Source: Terriglobia bacterium (lineage in GTDB: Bacteria; Acidobacteriota; Terriglobia; Acidiferrales; UBA7541). Taken from it: a stretch of DNA of 64,000 bases. Below the pieces are notes generated by a model. It was not told the origin of the DNA, searched no databases, and saw nothing but the letters and a program-made list of their open reading frames with translations. Location of the stretch: the NCBI GenBank assembly GCA_020072805.1, contig JAIQGC010000002.1, positions 20,249-84,248 on the forward strand, written 5' to 3'. Made by a program: the position numbers and the translations under genes. Below, piece by piece: positions 52,598 through 62,289 of this stretch; position 1 is the stretch's first letter, and each line of letters begins with the position of its first letter.

Positions 52598-53920
52598 ATG
52601 CCCAGCTCCGGTAGTACGACCGCAGCCCGCTTGCCCGTGGAAGATTCCTATCTCGAGCTTCTGGCCGAGACCCTGGATACCATGGACCTGTCCGCCCGCG
52701 GCCAGTTCCTGCAGCGCTACCTGCGGACCATTGCCCATCTGGATCTGCGCGAGAGCCAGTGCCTGCAAATCTGGGAAGACACGCTGAACAACCGCCGCGA
52801 ACTTTCCGAAAATCTAGGGCGGGCCGTTTCCCTGAAAACCTCTTTGATGGACGTGCTCTCGACCGCCGGCCTGGTGCGCATCCCGGTGGTGATTGAATAC
52901 GACGAGCTCAAACGGCTGCAGCTCAACGCCGTCACCGACCCACTCACGGGCCTCTACAACCGCCGCATCTTCAACGAATCGCTGGACAAGGAACTCACCC
53001 GCGCCAAGCGCTATGGGCATCCTCTGACCCTGGTAATTCTGGATCTCCACCGCTTCAAGGAAGTGAACGACATGCACGGGCATCCCAAGGGGGATGAAGT
53101 GCTGCGCGCCGCAGCAGACACCCTGCGCAAGGCCATGCGCTCCTCCGATTACGCCTTCCGCATCGGCGGCGATGAATTCGCTCTTCTTCTTCCGCAGACC
53201 GATGCGCCCCAGGCCATTGCCCTGAGTCGCCGCATCGGCGTCGTTTTCGCCGAAGCCATCCGCCCGCTGCAGATGAGCGTCTCCGTCAGCATGGATCATG
53301 GAGTTTCCACCTGCCCAGAAGACGGCGACCAGGCGGATCAGCTCATTCGCATCGCGGATGAGCGGCTCTACCAGCTCAAGCACGCCAATCACAGCCGTAC
53401 GGACGGCACCAGCGTAAAACCCGAGGCGGCTCCGGCACCCGCCCAGGCGCCCCGAGCAAGGGCAACCGAACCACCCCACGCACCCGCCAAGACCATCTCC
53501 ATCGAATCGAAAAAGCCCGCGGAAAAAACCGACGCGGCCCCTGCTGCCGCCGCCACGGCGCCTGCTAGAACGCCGGCTGCTGCTTCGGCCAAGATTGCCG
53601 CGGCTCAGGCCGTGGGTTCCTCTCTCCCCCCGCAGCCACCACAGATTTACGCCATGCAGCGCAAGAGCGAGCGTGTCACCATGGCCGGTACCAACGCTTA
53701 CGCCGTCTTGGGCGGAGCGGGCGGCCACCGCGCGCGCGTCCTGGACCTGGGTTTCGGAGGCGTGGCCCTCGAGGTCGAGCCGGCGGAAACCCTTCCGGCC
53801 AACCTCATCGCCGTGCTGCACGTTCCTATCCTGCCGCCGGTGCGCGTCAATCTGCGCCCGGTATGGACCGCTTCCAGCCCCGAAGGCACGCTGCGCGTGG
53901 GCTGCTGCTTCGTCTCCTGA
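52598..53920 (+). CDS. Diguanylate cyclase with C-terminal PilZ-like domain
   Basis: The protein of 440 residues makes c-di-GMP. A helical N-terminal region of about 100 residues leads into the GGDEF domain (VTDPLTGLYNRRIF, active site RIGGDEF 188-194) with a complete inhibitory I-site R-S-S-D (181-184). A 90-residue Ala/Pro linker connects to a PilZ-like C-terminal domain (QRKSERVTM, then RVLDLGFGGVALEV). A protein that both makes and may bind c-di-GMP suggests local feedback. It likely controls the PilZ-linked exopolysaccharide functions. ATG 52598 is chosen; it has AGGTGGAAACG upstream. Confidence 0.87.
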   Translation: MPSSGSTTAARLPVEDSYLELLAETLDTMDLSARGQFLQRYLRTIAHLDLRESQCLQIWEDTLNNRRELSENLGRAVSLKTSLMDVLSTAGLVRIPVVIEYDELKRLQLNAVTDPLTGLYNRRIFNESLDKELTRAKRYGHPLTLVILDLHRFKEVNDMHGHPKGDEVLRAAADTLRKAMRSSDYAFRIGGDEFALLLPQTDAPQAIALSRRIGVVFAEAIRPLQMSVSVSMDHGVSTCPEDGDQADQLIRIADERLYQLKHANHSRTDGTSVKPEAAPAPAQAPRARATEPPHAPAKTISIESKKPAEKTDAAPAAAATAPARTPAAASAKIAAAQAVGSSLPPQPPQIYAMQRKSERVTMAGTNAYAVLGGAGGHRARVLDLGFGGVALEVEPAETLPANLIAVLHVPILPPVRVNLRPVWTASSPEGTLRVGCCFVS

Positions 53921-54052
53921 AGCGCCCTCCGATTCATTTGGCGAAACCGGGAAATTCGCGTATAGTTGGAGATTGCGTTGTGGCCAAGCGACGCGGCTGT
54001 AGTGCCTCTCCGGGGCAGCCGTGCAGACCGGCCGCGACCGATGGGAGCATCC

Positions 54053-54298
54053 ATGAAGTCCGGAATTCACCCCGATTATCACGCCGTGACGGTGCATTGC
54101 GCCTGCGGCCACAACTTCGAAACGCGCTCGACCATGAAGGGCGAGAGGCTGAACGTCGAAATCTGCTCGAGCTGCCACCCGTTTTTTACCGGCAAGCAGA
54201 AGCTGCTGGATACCGCGGGCCGCGTCGAGCGCTTCACCAAGAAGTACGCCAACGCCAAGGCCACGCAAGAAGCCCAGCAGGCCGCCAACAAGAAGTAG
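54053..54298 (+). CDS. rpmE: 50S ribosomal protein L31
   Basis: The 81-residue L31 is of the zinc-binding type, with Cys16, Cys18, Cys38 and Cys41 ([37 protein letters not shown]). It binds the 50S central protuberance and helps join the subunits. ATG 54053 has GGGAG nearby; an upstream in-frame ATG at 53966 would add 29 residues unlike L31 and is not used. C-terminal Ala/Gln-rich tail is longer than in E. coli. Confidence 0.95.
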   Translation: MKSGIHPDYHAVTVHCACGHNFETRSTMKGERLNVEICSSCHPFFTGKQKLLDTAGRVERFTKKYANAKATQEAQQAANKK

Positions 54299-54411
54299 CC
54301 CGGCGGCGCTTCCCTTTTCTCGCGTTTCCCATCTCAGCCGAAGCGGCCGCGCCCCGGCCACACCTCACGGGTGTGCGCCGCGGCTGGCTCGGTGTAGAAT
54401 GACGGCGCACC

Positions 54412-55970
54412 GTGGCTACCCAATCACGCATGTTCGATGGAATGCCCTCCGGCGAGCCGGTCGAAACGGCCGCGCCGCGGGTCACCCTGCGCAACGCCTT
54501 CGCGCATCCCTATGATTCGGCCATCGCCGCCGCGCGCACCTGCTACGCCGCGCGCCTGATCGGCCCCGAAGAAATCACCGAGAAGCAGCGCCTGAACATC
54601 GGCGCGGCCACGTTCTTCAGCGGGCACCACACCGTCTTCCAGCACGCCCATTTCGAATTCGGCCTGGAAAACATCAGCCGCCAGTTCGTGTGGTCCTTCC
54701 TGCACGCGCATCCCTTCTACAATTCCGAACAACAGAGCCAGCGGTACGTGCGTCTGGACCGCGCCCAGGCTTATATCCCGCCGGAATCGCTCTTCTTCGA
54801 CGCCGGCTCGCGGGCCATCTACGAACGCGCCATCTCCCGCGCCTGGGCATATTACCGCGAACTGGCGGCGCTGCTCATCGGCGACGCCCGCGAAATTCTC
54901 GGCGACATCTGGCACGTCGGACCGATGTCCCATTCCAAACGCATTCAGAAGGTGGAGCGCGCCGCGGACAAGCGGGCCATCGAAATCGCCCGCTACGTCC
55001 TGCCCGTGGCCGCCTTCACCACCATGGTGCACACCGTTTCCGGCATCGTGCTGCACCGGCTCTGGCGCATGCACACCGCTTCGGACACGCCCAGCGAGGC
55101 ACGGCAAATCGTCGGCGAAATGGTCGCCCGCGTGCGCGAAATCTACCCCGCGTTCCTCGACCGCTTCAATGGAAGGACGTTCCCGCGGCCAACGCCGGAG
55201 CGGCCTTCGCCGCGGAATTCGACGCGAGCCTCGCCGGAAAAACCTCGCGACTGGTGGACTATTCGCCGAACGCACCGCGCGTCATGGCCGAATCCTATCG
55301 CGCCGTGCTGGGCCTGACGGAAGCGCAGTGCGGCGACGCCGAGGCCATTGACCGCTTGCTCAATCCCGCGCGCAATCCCTATCGCTTGGAAACGCTCAAC
55401 GTCGGCGTGCACGCGCCCATCCTGCGCGCTCTGCAGCACGCCTCCTACACCTTCGCCAAGAAAATCAGCCACACCGCGGACAGCCAGGACCAGCGCCACC
55501 GCATGGTCCCCGGCTCGCGCCCGCTGCTTACGCTCACCGACACGCGCGAGCCTGACTACATCACCCCCGCGCTGCTCGCAGCCAATCCGCGCGCGAAGGA
55601 GGTCTACGAACGGGCCATGGCCGAAGCCTGGGCCGCCAAGAACGAACTGCTCGACCGCGGCGTGCCGCCCGAAATCGCTCTATATCTGCTGCCCAACGCG
55701 AAATCCATCCGCCTGGTCGAGAGCGGCTCGCTCCTGCACCTGCTCCATAAATGGACCATGCGCACCTGCTTCAACGCGCAGGAGGAAATCTACCAGGCCT
55801 CACTCGACGAAATCGCCCAACTACGCGAAGTGCATCCCGGCCTGGCCCGCTACATCGGCCCGCCCTGCCATCTCCGCGCGGGCATCACCACGCCCATCTG
55901 CACCGAAGGCTCACACTTCTGCGGCGTGAAAGTCTGGCTGGATTTCCCCAACATCAAGCGGCGCATCTAA
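54412..55970 (+). pseudogene. thyX: Double-length FAD-dependent thymidylate synthase ThyX with a frameshift
   Basis: Two ThyX-like halves are encoded, but in different frames. The first (from GTG 54412) has TCYAARLIGPEEIT, SGHHTVFQHAHFEFGLENIS and NSEQQSQRYV; the second has FAKKISHTADSQDQRHRMVP, then CTEGSHFCGVKVW. The frame breaks at about 55171-55176, where GGAAGG would need one more A to read on from FNG into KDVPAANAG. With that base restored the gene is exactly 520 codons including stop. ThyX makes dTMP from dUMP with methylene-tetrahydrofolate, FAD and NADPH, replacing ThyA. No thyA is visible. The break may be a real mutation or a sequence error. Confidence 0.82.
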
Positions 55971-55978
55971 ACTTCACA

Positions 55979-56653
55979 ATGAGCAGGAATCGCAGCTCCG
56001 GCGCGCGCGGCAAGGCCCTGGCCCTGGCGGCTCTGTTGCTTCTCGCGCAAGCGGCCAGTGCCTACGAAGCTCCTCTCGATTCGCACACCGTGCGCGACGC
56101 CTACTTCCTCGGCCAGCGCAATGACGAGAAGACCGCGCTGTTCCTCGCGCAATATGAGCAGGTCCTGCCGCTGCCGGAAAAAGGTCCGCACGTCGCGGAA
56201 ATCGAACTGCACACGCCTTATGCCCAGATCGTAGCCGTTTCGCGCGACCACACCGTGGGCTACAGCTCGCAACAGGCCGCCGCCGACTACCGCAAGCGCG
56301 GCGACACCATCCGCGTGCGCATCCTGCTGCGGCTCACACCGACCTACCCGCTGGAAATCGCGCCCAAACTGGAGATTACCGTGCACGAAATTCCCGGCGC
56401 CACGGCCCGCAGCGAAGATTTTTGGAAGGATTTCGGCTATGAACTTCGCCAGGACGATCTTCCCGTCCAACCGCTCTCCATCCGTGGCGAAGCGGTCTAT
56501 GCCGGCGAGAATCACGCTTCCCACATGATCGGAGCACAGGTTTGGCTGGAATACGCGGCGGAAGATGTGGCCTCGCAGATGACCGAATTCGAAGTGGCCA
56601 CGCCGGACGGCCAGCGCGTCATCGTTAAATTTGATTTGGAAAAACTCCGTTAA
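55979..56653 (+). CDS. Secreted protein of unknown function
   Basis: The 224-residue protein has a clear signal peptide (basic RNRSSGARGK, hydrophobic ALALAALLLLAQAASA, cleavage near Tyr30) and no lipobox. The mature part is mixed alpha/beta with an N-terminal SHTVRDAYFLGQRNDEKTAL block and an EFEVATPDGQRVIVKFDLEK end. No domain was recognised. It follows the thyX stop by eight bases, so both are probably co-transcribed; it is convergent with the Rieske gene, whose stop abuts it. Confidence 0.75.
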   Translation: MSRNRSSGARGKALALAALLLLAQAASAYEAPLDSHTVRDAYFLGQRNDEKTALFLAQYEQVLPLPEKGPHVAEIELHTPYAQIVAVSRDHTVGYSSQQAAADYRKRGDTIRVRILLRLTPTYPLEIAPKLEITVHEIPGATARSEDFWKDFGYELRQDDLPVQPLSIRGEAVYAGENHASHMIGAQVWLEYAAEDVASQMTEFEVATPDGQRVIVKFDLEKLR

Positions 56654-57769
56654 CTAGCTGCGCCAGCGCAGCGTCACCGGGCCGCTCATCGGATGCGCCA
56701 TCGGCACCCCGGTGCGCCGCGATTCCAGCAAGCCCGCCTTCAGCGCGAAATACCATTTCGCCGGGCGATCGGCGTCGTCAATCAGCATCAGATTGGGATT
56801 GTGCTTCAGCCCTTCGGCCTGCTGGATCATCGTCTCCTGGTCCTGCCGCAGGAATGGCTTGGCGAAAAGGCGAAAAATCGCCGGCGGAAACGGGACGTTC
56901 CACGCGGCCACGAAATCGATGCGGCAGAGGTCGCGCCGCACGGGCGTGACGGTGGCGCGGCTCGAAAACCACAGCCGCCCGCTGCGAATTTCTTCCAGGC
57001 GCATATTGGGCAGCACGAAATCGATCATCGTGGTGGTCTCCGCGCCGGAGAAATAGCGCAGAATCTTGTACGGCGCACTGTTCGAGGAAGGCGCGTGGCG
57101 GCTCATGCGGAAGCCATTGGGAATGGGCTCAAAGTTCTTCGCTTTTTCGTGTATGCTGCGCCGGCTGCGCCAGTACCACGATTGATGCACGAACGGCCCG
57201 TGCGCCGGGTCCATCAGCCCGATGATGCCGTGGTCAATGTGCGATGGCAGGTCGCATTCGAGGTGTGTGATCTTGTACTTCTCGCTGAACTTGGGCAGCT
57301 CCGGCACGGCGGGAAGAGTTTCGGGCAAGCGCGAGCCGGGTGCTGCCATATACACCCAGACGTAGCCATCGCGCTCCTCGCAGGGAAAGTGCCCGGCGGA
57401 AATCCGCTCCACCTTGAGCTTGTCCTCGCTGGCCAGCGAGGGAATTTCCGTGCAGCGCGCCGTGCACCCGTCAAATTTCCATCCGTGATAGCTGCACTCG
57501 ATGGCCTGCCCGTCGAAGCGCCCATAGGAAAGCGGAATGCCGCGGTGCGGGCAGGCATCGCGCATGGCAAACGCGCGCCCCGCGTCGGTGCGCCCCAGCA
57601 CCAGCGGAACCTCCAGCAGCATCGCGGTCGCGAGCTTGCGCCCGCGAATCTCCGTGCTGCGCAGCGCCGGATACCAGAAATCCCACAGGAATCCGGCGTC
57701 ACCCGACGAACCGGGCGCGCTGCTTTTCGAAAGTGTAGTACCTGGCGTTTCGCTCATGGCGTTCTGCAT
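56654..57769 (-). CDS. Rieske non-heme iron oxygenase, alpha subunit
   Basis: The 371-residue oxygenase has a Rieske 2Fe-2S centre (CPHRG at 73-77 and CSYHGW at 92-97) and a mononuclear iron site in DPAHGPFVHQSWYW. This layout matches the pheophorbide a oxygenase/vanillate demethylase-like group, which hydroxylates or demethylates aromatic or chlorin-like compounds using an external reductase. No reductase is adjacent. The start is ATG 57769 or ATG 57757. Its substrate is unknown. Confidence 0.88.
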   Translation of the reverse strand: MQNAMSETPGTTLSKSSAPGSSGDAGFLWDFWYPALRSTEIRGRKLATAMLLEVPLVLGRTDAGRAFAMRDACPHRGIPLSYGRFDGQAIECSYHGWKFDGCTARCTEIPSLASEDKLKVERISAGHFPCEERDGYVWVYMAAPGSRLPETLPAVPELPKFSEKYKITHLECDLPSHIDHGIIGLMDPAHGPFVHQSWYWRSRRSIHEKAKNFEPIPNGFRMSRHAPSSNSAPYKILRYFSGAETTTMIDFVLPNMRLEEIRSGRLWFSSRATVTPVRRDLCRIDFVAAWNVPFPPAIFRLFAKPFLRQDQETMIQQAEGLKHNPNLMLIDDADRPAKWYFALKAGLLESRRTGVPMAHPMSGPVTLRWRS

Positions 57770-57993
57770 CGTAGTATATCGCCGCGCCGCCGGGCAACCG
57801 CCGCGGCGGAAAACCGGCTATCCGCTCCGTTTGCACGGAACCCCAATCAGCGCTATTCTTATAATGTGATGACTGCGATGTACGCCGCCTTCTATTAGCT
57901 CGCCCTCGACCGGCTCAAGGTTGCGGAGCCTCCCCGTTCGTGCGTTCCCGTAGATTTTGTACTTCGAGTTTCATCGCTCAGTAAGGATTCACC

Positions 57994-59094
57994 ATGGCTG
58001 GACTGACATTACTTGAAAAATTGGACCAGATCGAAGCGCGCTACGACGAAATGTCGCAGCAGCTCTCCGATCCCGCGGTCATTGGCGATTCTTCGCGCTT
58101 TCAGAAGCTCGCCAAGCACCATTCCGACCTCGGCGAAATCGTCGCCAAGCACCGCGAGTACAAGCTGATCGAAAAGGATCTGATCGGCGCGCGGCAGATG
58201 CTGGCCGAAGCCGACAAGGCCGGCGACGCGGAAATGAAACAGATGGCGTTCGACGAGGAAAAGCAGCTCGCCGAGGCGCTGGCGAAGAACGAACGCGAGC
58301 TGAAACTGCTGCTGGTCCCCAAGGACCCCAACGACGAAAAAAACGTCATCCTGGAAATCCGCGCGGGCACCGGCGGCGACGAAGCCGCGCTCTTCGCCGG
58401 GGAACTCTACCGCATGTATTCGCGCTACGCGGAATCGCAGGGCTGGAAGGTGGAAGTGCTGGAGAGTTCGCCGTCTTCGCTCGGCGGACTGAAGGACATC
58501 ACCGCCGCGATTCAGGGGCGCAAAGTTTATTCCAAGCTGAAATACGAAAGCGGCGTGCACCGCGTGCAGCGCGTTCCGGCCACCGAGCAGCAGGGGCGCA
58601 TTCACACTTCGGCCGCGACCGTCGCGGTGCTGCCCGAAGCCGACGAAATCGACATCAAGATCGAAGCCAAGGACCTGCGCGTGGACACCTTTTGTTCCTC
58701 CGGCCCCGGCGGGCAGTCCGTCAACACCACCTATTCGGCCGTGCGCATCACGCACATTCCCTCCGGCCTGGTGGTTTCGCAGCAGGACGAAAAATCGCAA
58801 ATCAAAAACCGCGCCAAGGCCATGCGCGTCCTCCGCGCGCGGCTCTACGAGCAGGAGCAGGAAAAGCAGCACGCCGCTATTGCCGCCGAGCGCCGCGGGC
58901 AGATCAAGACCGGCGATCGCTCGGAAAAAATCCGCACCTACAATTTTCCGCAGAATCGCATCACCGACCACCGCATCGGCCTGACCCTGCACCAACTCAG
59001 CGACGTGATGGAAGGCAAGTTGGGCGCGCTGGTGGACGGCCTGGTGACGCACTACGAATCCGAGCGCCTGCAGCAGGAACTCGCCGAAGCATGA
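57994..59094 (+). CDS. prfA: Peptide chain release factor 1
   Basis: RF1 ends translation at UAA and UAG. In 366 residues it has the PAT codon-reading tripeptide (195-197), the catalytic GGQ (239-241) in [12 protein letters not shown] and the family [24 protein letters not shown] lies before ATG 57994. It is followed by prmC, the methyltransferase that modifies the GGQ glutamine, as in many bacteria. Confidence 0.97.
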   Translation: MAGLTLLEKLDQIEARYDEMSQQLSDPAVIGDSSRFQKLAKHHSDLGEIVAKHREYKLIEKDLIGARQMLAEADKAGDAEMKQMAFDEEKQLAEALAKNERELKLLLVPKDPNDEKNVILEIRAGTGGDEAALFAGELYRMYSRYAESQGWKVEVLESSPSSLGGLKDITAAIQGRKVYSKLKYESGVHRVQRVPATEQQGRIHTSAATVAVLPEADEIDIKIEAKDLRVDTFCSSGPGGQSVNTTYSAVRITHIPSGLVVSQQDEKSQIKNRAKAMRVLRARLYEQEQEKQHAAIAAERRGQIKTGDRSEKIRTYNFPQNRITDHRIGLTLHQLSDVMEGKLGALVDGLVTHYESERLQQELAEA

Positions 59095-59116
59095 GGCGCT
59101 GAAAATAGTAGGAATT

Positions 59117-59231
59117 GTCATTCTGAGTCCCGGTGCTTTTTACCGGGACGAAGAATCTCAACCTTGCGGATTGCAGGCACTTTCAGTTGAGATCCTTCGG
59201 CCCCGATAAGACACCGGGCCCTCAGGATGAC
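59117..59231. repeat. 115-bp imperfect palindromic dispersed repeat
   Basis: The unit has GTCATTCTGAG at the left end and CTCAGGATGAC at the right end (inverted, one mismatch). Internal GAAGAATCTCAAC and GTTGAGATCCTTC are also inverted, and GTCCCGGT/ACCGGGAC form a local hairpin. It lies between prfA and prmC and carries no gene. I recall the same ends scattered in acidobacterial genomes; that is from memory. Confidence 0.75.
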
Positions 59232-59287
59232 CGCTATTGGGAAATTTTGCAGTGGACGGTTGAAGCCGTAACGGAAACCCTGACGCC

Positions 59288-60244
59288 ATGAACATCCGCG
59301 CCGCACTCAAGGAAGGCCTCGCCCGGCTCCGCGAAGCCCACACTCCTTCTTTCACGCTCGCCGCGGAACTCCTCCTCCTGCACGTCATCGGACGCGACCG
59401 CGCCTGGCTCTACGCCCATCCCGAAGACGAACTTTTTCCTGAAGACGCCGCGCGCTACCGCCAACTGCTGGCCCGCCGCGCCGCGGGCGAACCCACGCAG
59501 CATCTCACCGGCAAGCAGGAATTCTGGGGCCTCGAATTTGAAGTCACGCCCGACGTGCTGATTCCCCGTCCGGAAACCGAGCACCTCATCGAAATCGCGC
59601 TCGACCGCCTCGCCGTGCGCGAACTCCGCGCCGGCCGCCAGCAAAAGACGCAAGGCGAAGGTCTGCGCATCGCCGACGTGGGCACCGGCTCCGGCTGCAT
59701 CGCCATCGCGCTGGCGCATGAACTTCCAGCCGCCACGATTTTTGCCACGGACACTTCCCCCGCCGCGCTGGCCGTAGCCCGTCGCAACGCGCAACACCAC
59801 AACGTCTCCGACCGCATCCACTTCATCGAATGCAATCTTCTCGATGCCCTCCCCGTAGGGGCACGGCATGCCGTGCCCCGGACAGCAGTCGGGGCCGTGC
59901 CCCTACAACCGTCCGGCGCGAGCCACGAGTCACCTCTTCTAGATCTCATCGTGTCCAATCCTCCCTACATCGGCCAGCGCGAAGCCGCCTCCCTCCCCCG
60001 CGAAGTCCGCGACCACGAACCCGCTTCCGCCCTCTTCGGCGGCGAAGAAGGCTACGAACTCTGCGCCGCGCTCGTCACCGAAGCCGCCGCGCGCCTCGCT
60101 CCCGGCGGCCTGCTGGTCCTCGAACTCGGCCACGACTCGCTCCCCGCCGTCCGCCCCCTCTTCGACACCCCCGCCTGGACCTCCGTCGCCGTCACCAACG
60201 ACCTCGCCGGAATTCCCCGCGTGATCGCGGCCGAACACCAATAG
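59288..60244 (+). CDS. prmC: Peptide release factor glutamine methyltransferase
   Basis: PrmC N5-methylates the GGQ glutamine of release factors using AdoMet. The 318-residue protein has the N-terminal helical domain, LIPRPETEHLIE, the AdoMet motif IADVGTGSGCIAIALAHE and the catalytic NPPY in DLIVSNPPYIG. It is longer than usual because about 26 residues (VGARHAVPRTAVGAVPLQ and nearby) are inserted between NLLDALP and LLDLIVSNPPY. Those codons come from the palindromic repeat at 59855-59906. Start ATG 59288. The insertion lies just before the catalytic loop. Confidence 0.93.
   Translation: MNIRAALKEGLARLREAHTPSFTLAAELLLLHVIGRDRAWLYAHPEDELFPEDAARYRQLLARRAAGEPTQHLTGKQEFWGLEFEVTPDVLIPRPETEHLIEIALDRLAVRELRAGRQQKTQGEGLRIADVGTGSGCIAIALAHELPAATIFATDTSPAALAVARRNAQHHNVSDRIHFIECNLLDALPVGARHAVPRTAVGAVPLQPSGASHESPLLDLIVSNPPYIGQREAASLPREVRDHEPASALFGGEEGYELCAALVTEAAARLAPGGLLVLELGHDSLPAVRPLFDTPAWTSVAVTNDLAGIPRVIAAEHQ
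59855..59906. repeat. Palindromic repeat inside prmC
   Basis: GTAGGGGCACGGC at the left end and GCCGTGCCCCTAC at the right end are exact inverted copies, and a central GGCATGCC-type palindrome lies within. It is read in frame in prmC. The unit resembles REP/GTAGGGGC-type dispersed palindromes of other bacteria. Confidence 0.75.
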
Positions 60245-60484
60245 CGCGCCCACTTGAGCATCCAAACCTCGTGCGGCGTTGGGCAACGGGCCGCGCAGAG
60301 ATAGCTCTGTACTATGCATTCGTGTTGACGCGGGTACGTGAGCGTAGTCTAATGGACATATTAGATTGTTCTAATGTGTTTGGATTTGCCGGCCCTTTTT
60401 CCCGGGCTATCGCGGGAGCCTCTGGTGGTCAGCCGAGTTTCAAAACGAGTTTATTCTTCTCCGAAACTTTCTCAATTTCAGGCC

Positions 60485-60877
60485 ATGTTTTTTTCCGAGA
60501 TGGACTGGGGGTCTTCGGACGAAGAGGAATCATTTCAGCATCTGCGCCCCTTATATTTGGTGTACCAGAAACAAGAAATCACGCCCGTGGCGATCCGATT
60601 TAAGTTCGAGGGCGATAAAGTACATCGGTACTGGCAAGCCATCGGTTCTGTGCCTGCTTCTTTTTTCCCAGGCTCACATCAGGAATCAAGCCACGGCTGG
60701 CTGTTGCTTGGCTATGTACCTCCGGCTATTCCATTTGGTGCGAAGCTGATCTGTCGTGACACGCGGGGCAGACATGGGGTTGCGATCGCCCGGAAGCTGG
60801 TCGCGGACAAGAACAAACCATTTGAGCTGGCCTACCTTGCATCGCCTGCTCCAAGTTCCATGGGCCAGATGCCCTAG
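60485..60877 (+). CDS. Possible hypothetical protein in a lower-GC stretch
   Basis: A frame of about 130 codons (MFFSEMDWGSSDEEESF at the start, then LYLVYQKQEITPVAIRFKF) has a plausible amino-acid mix and could be a cytoplasmic protein; an upstream ATG at 60374 is in frame. No family was recognised. The flanking sequence 60245-61038 is less GC-rich than the neighbours and otherwise shows no gene, so this might be acquired or decaying DNA. Confidence 0.35.
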   Translation: MFFSEMDWGSSDEEESFQHLRPLYLVYQKQEITPVAIRFKFEGDKVHRYWQAIGSVPASFFPGSHQESSHGWLLLGYVPPAIPFGAKLICRDTRGRHGVAIARKLVADKNKPFELAYLASPAPSSMGQMP

Positions 60878-61038
60878 CCCGAATTTCAGATTGGAATTAA
60901 GCAAGAAGGTTCCTGGAAAAACAGAAAAATACCGCCTTCTGCGGCCTAACTCCGTTATCCGGCTGAAGTGTTCCCCGGTCGTCATTCGTCACTAGCCACG
61001 TCCCCCTATCCGCTGTACTCTTCCGATAGGAACAGCCA

Positions 61039-62268
61039 GTGAAGGAACTCGCCCGCCTCCGCGCCAAGTATTCCGATCCGCTCCCTGCGGAACATCCCGC
61101 CGAAGCCGCCATCCTGCACGTGGACATGGACGCCTTCTTCGTTTCCGTCGAACTGCTCGACCGGCCCGACCTGCGCGGCAAGCCCGTGGTCGTCGGCGGG
61201 CGCCCGGACGCGCGCGGCGTGGTCTCCGCGGCCAGCTACGAAGCGCGCAAGTTCGGCATCCATTCGGCCATGCCGCTGCGCACCGCGGCGCGGCTCTGCC
61301 CCCACGCCGTTTTTCTCGACGGCAGCCGCGGCAAATACGAGCACTGGAGCGACCGCGTCGCCGCCATCCTCGCGAAATATTCTCCCGTCGTGGAAATGGT
61401 TTCCATCGACGAAGCCTATCTGGATCTCGCCGGCACCGAGCGCCTCCACGGCCCGCCGCTCGCCGCCGCGCATAAACTGCTTTCGGAAATCACCCGCTCC
61501 ACCAGCCTGCCCTGCTCCGGCGGGCTAGCCGCCACGCGCCTCGTGGCCAAAGTCTCCTCCGAGCAGGCCAAGCCCCGCGGCCTGCTATGGATTCCCGCAG
61601 GAAGCGAGGAGCAGTTCCTGGCTCCGCTCGCCGTGCGAAAAATTCCCGGGATCGGCGAAGTCACCGAGCGGGCCCTGCACGCTCTGGGTATTCAGACGGT
61701 GGCGCAGCTGGCGGCCACGCCGCAGGAGAAACTCGAAAAAGTTTTCGGCCAGTGGGGCACGGCGCTGCACCGCAAGGCGCGCGGCGGCGACGCCTGGGAA
61801 TTCGTGATCGACGCCGAACCCAAATCCATCTCCCAGAATCACACTTTCCCCGAGGATCTGGACGACGCGCCGGCCATCGAAACCATGCTCTCGCATCTCG
61901 CGCAGAAGGCCGCCAAGCGCCTGCGCGAAGCCGGCCTCTCCGCCCACACACTCACGCTGACCATCCGCTACAGCGGCTTCGAGACGCACACCCGCTCGCG
62001 CACACTGCCAACACCCGCGCAGTTCGACCCCGAAATCGGCGGCGTCTTCCGCGAACTCTTCCGCGCGAACTGGGACCGCCGCCGCAAAGTCCGCCTCATC
62101 GGCGTGGCCCTCACCGGCTTCGACCACGGACCCGCGCAGATGGAACTGCTCGACGGCGAGCGCCGTGAAAAAGCGGAAAAACTGGCTCGCGCCGCTGACC
62201 GCCTCCGCGACCGCTTCGGCTTCGGTTCCGTGCGCTTCGGCGGCTCCCTCCCCCGCGACAAATCGTAA
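61039..62268 (+). CDS. dinB: DNA polymerase IV
   Basis: The Y-family translesion polymerase of 409 residues has LHVDMDAFFVSVELLD, SYEARKFGIHSAMPL, the catalytic SIDEAYLDLAG and the helix-hairpin-helix IPGIGEVTERALHALGI, followed by a little-finger domain with ETHTRSRTLP. The start is GTG with an AGGAA upstream. It bypasses damaged bases and is normally SOS-induced, but no LexA site was identified. No clear C-terminal clamp-binding motif was seen. Confidence 0.95.
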   Translation: MKELARLRAKYSDPLPAEHPAEAAILHVDMDAFFVSVELLDRPDLRGKPVVVGGRPDARGVVSAASYEARKFGIHSAMPLRTAARLCPHAVFLDGSRGKYEHWSDRVAAILAKYSPVVEMVSIDEAYLDLAGTERLHGPPLAAAHKLLSEITRSTSLPCSGGLAATRLVAKVSSEQAKPRGLLWIPAGSEEQFLAPLAVRKIPGIGEVTERALHALGIQTVAQLAATPQEKLEKVFGQWGTALHRKARGGDAWEFVIDAEPKSISQNHTFPEDLDDAPAIETMLSHLAQKAAKRLREAGLSAHTLTLTIRYSGFETHTRSRTLPTPAQFDPEIGGVFRELFRANWDRRRKVRLIGVALTGFDHGPAQMELLDGERREKAEKLARAADRLRDRFGFGSVRFGGSLPRDKS

Positions 62269-62289
62269 TTTCAGGCGTATGTTTTTCCC

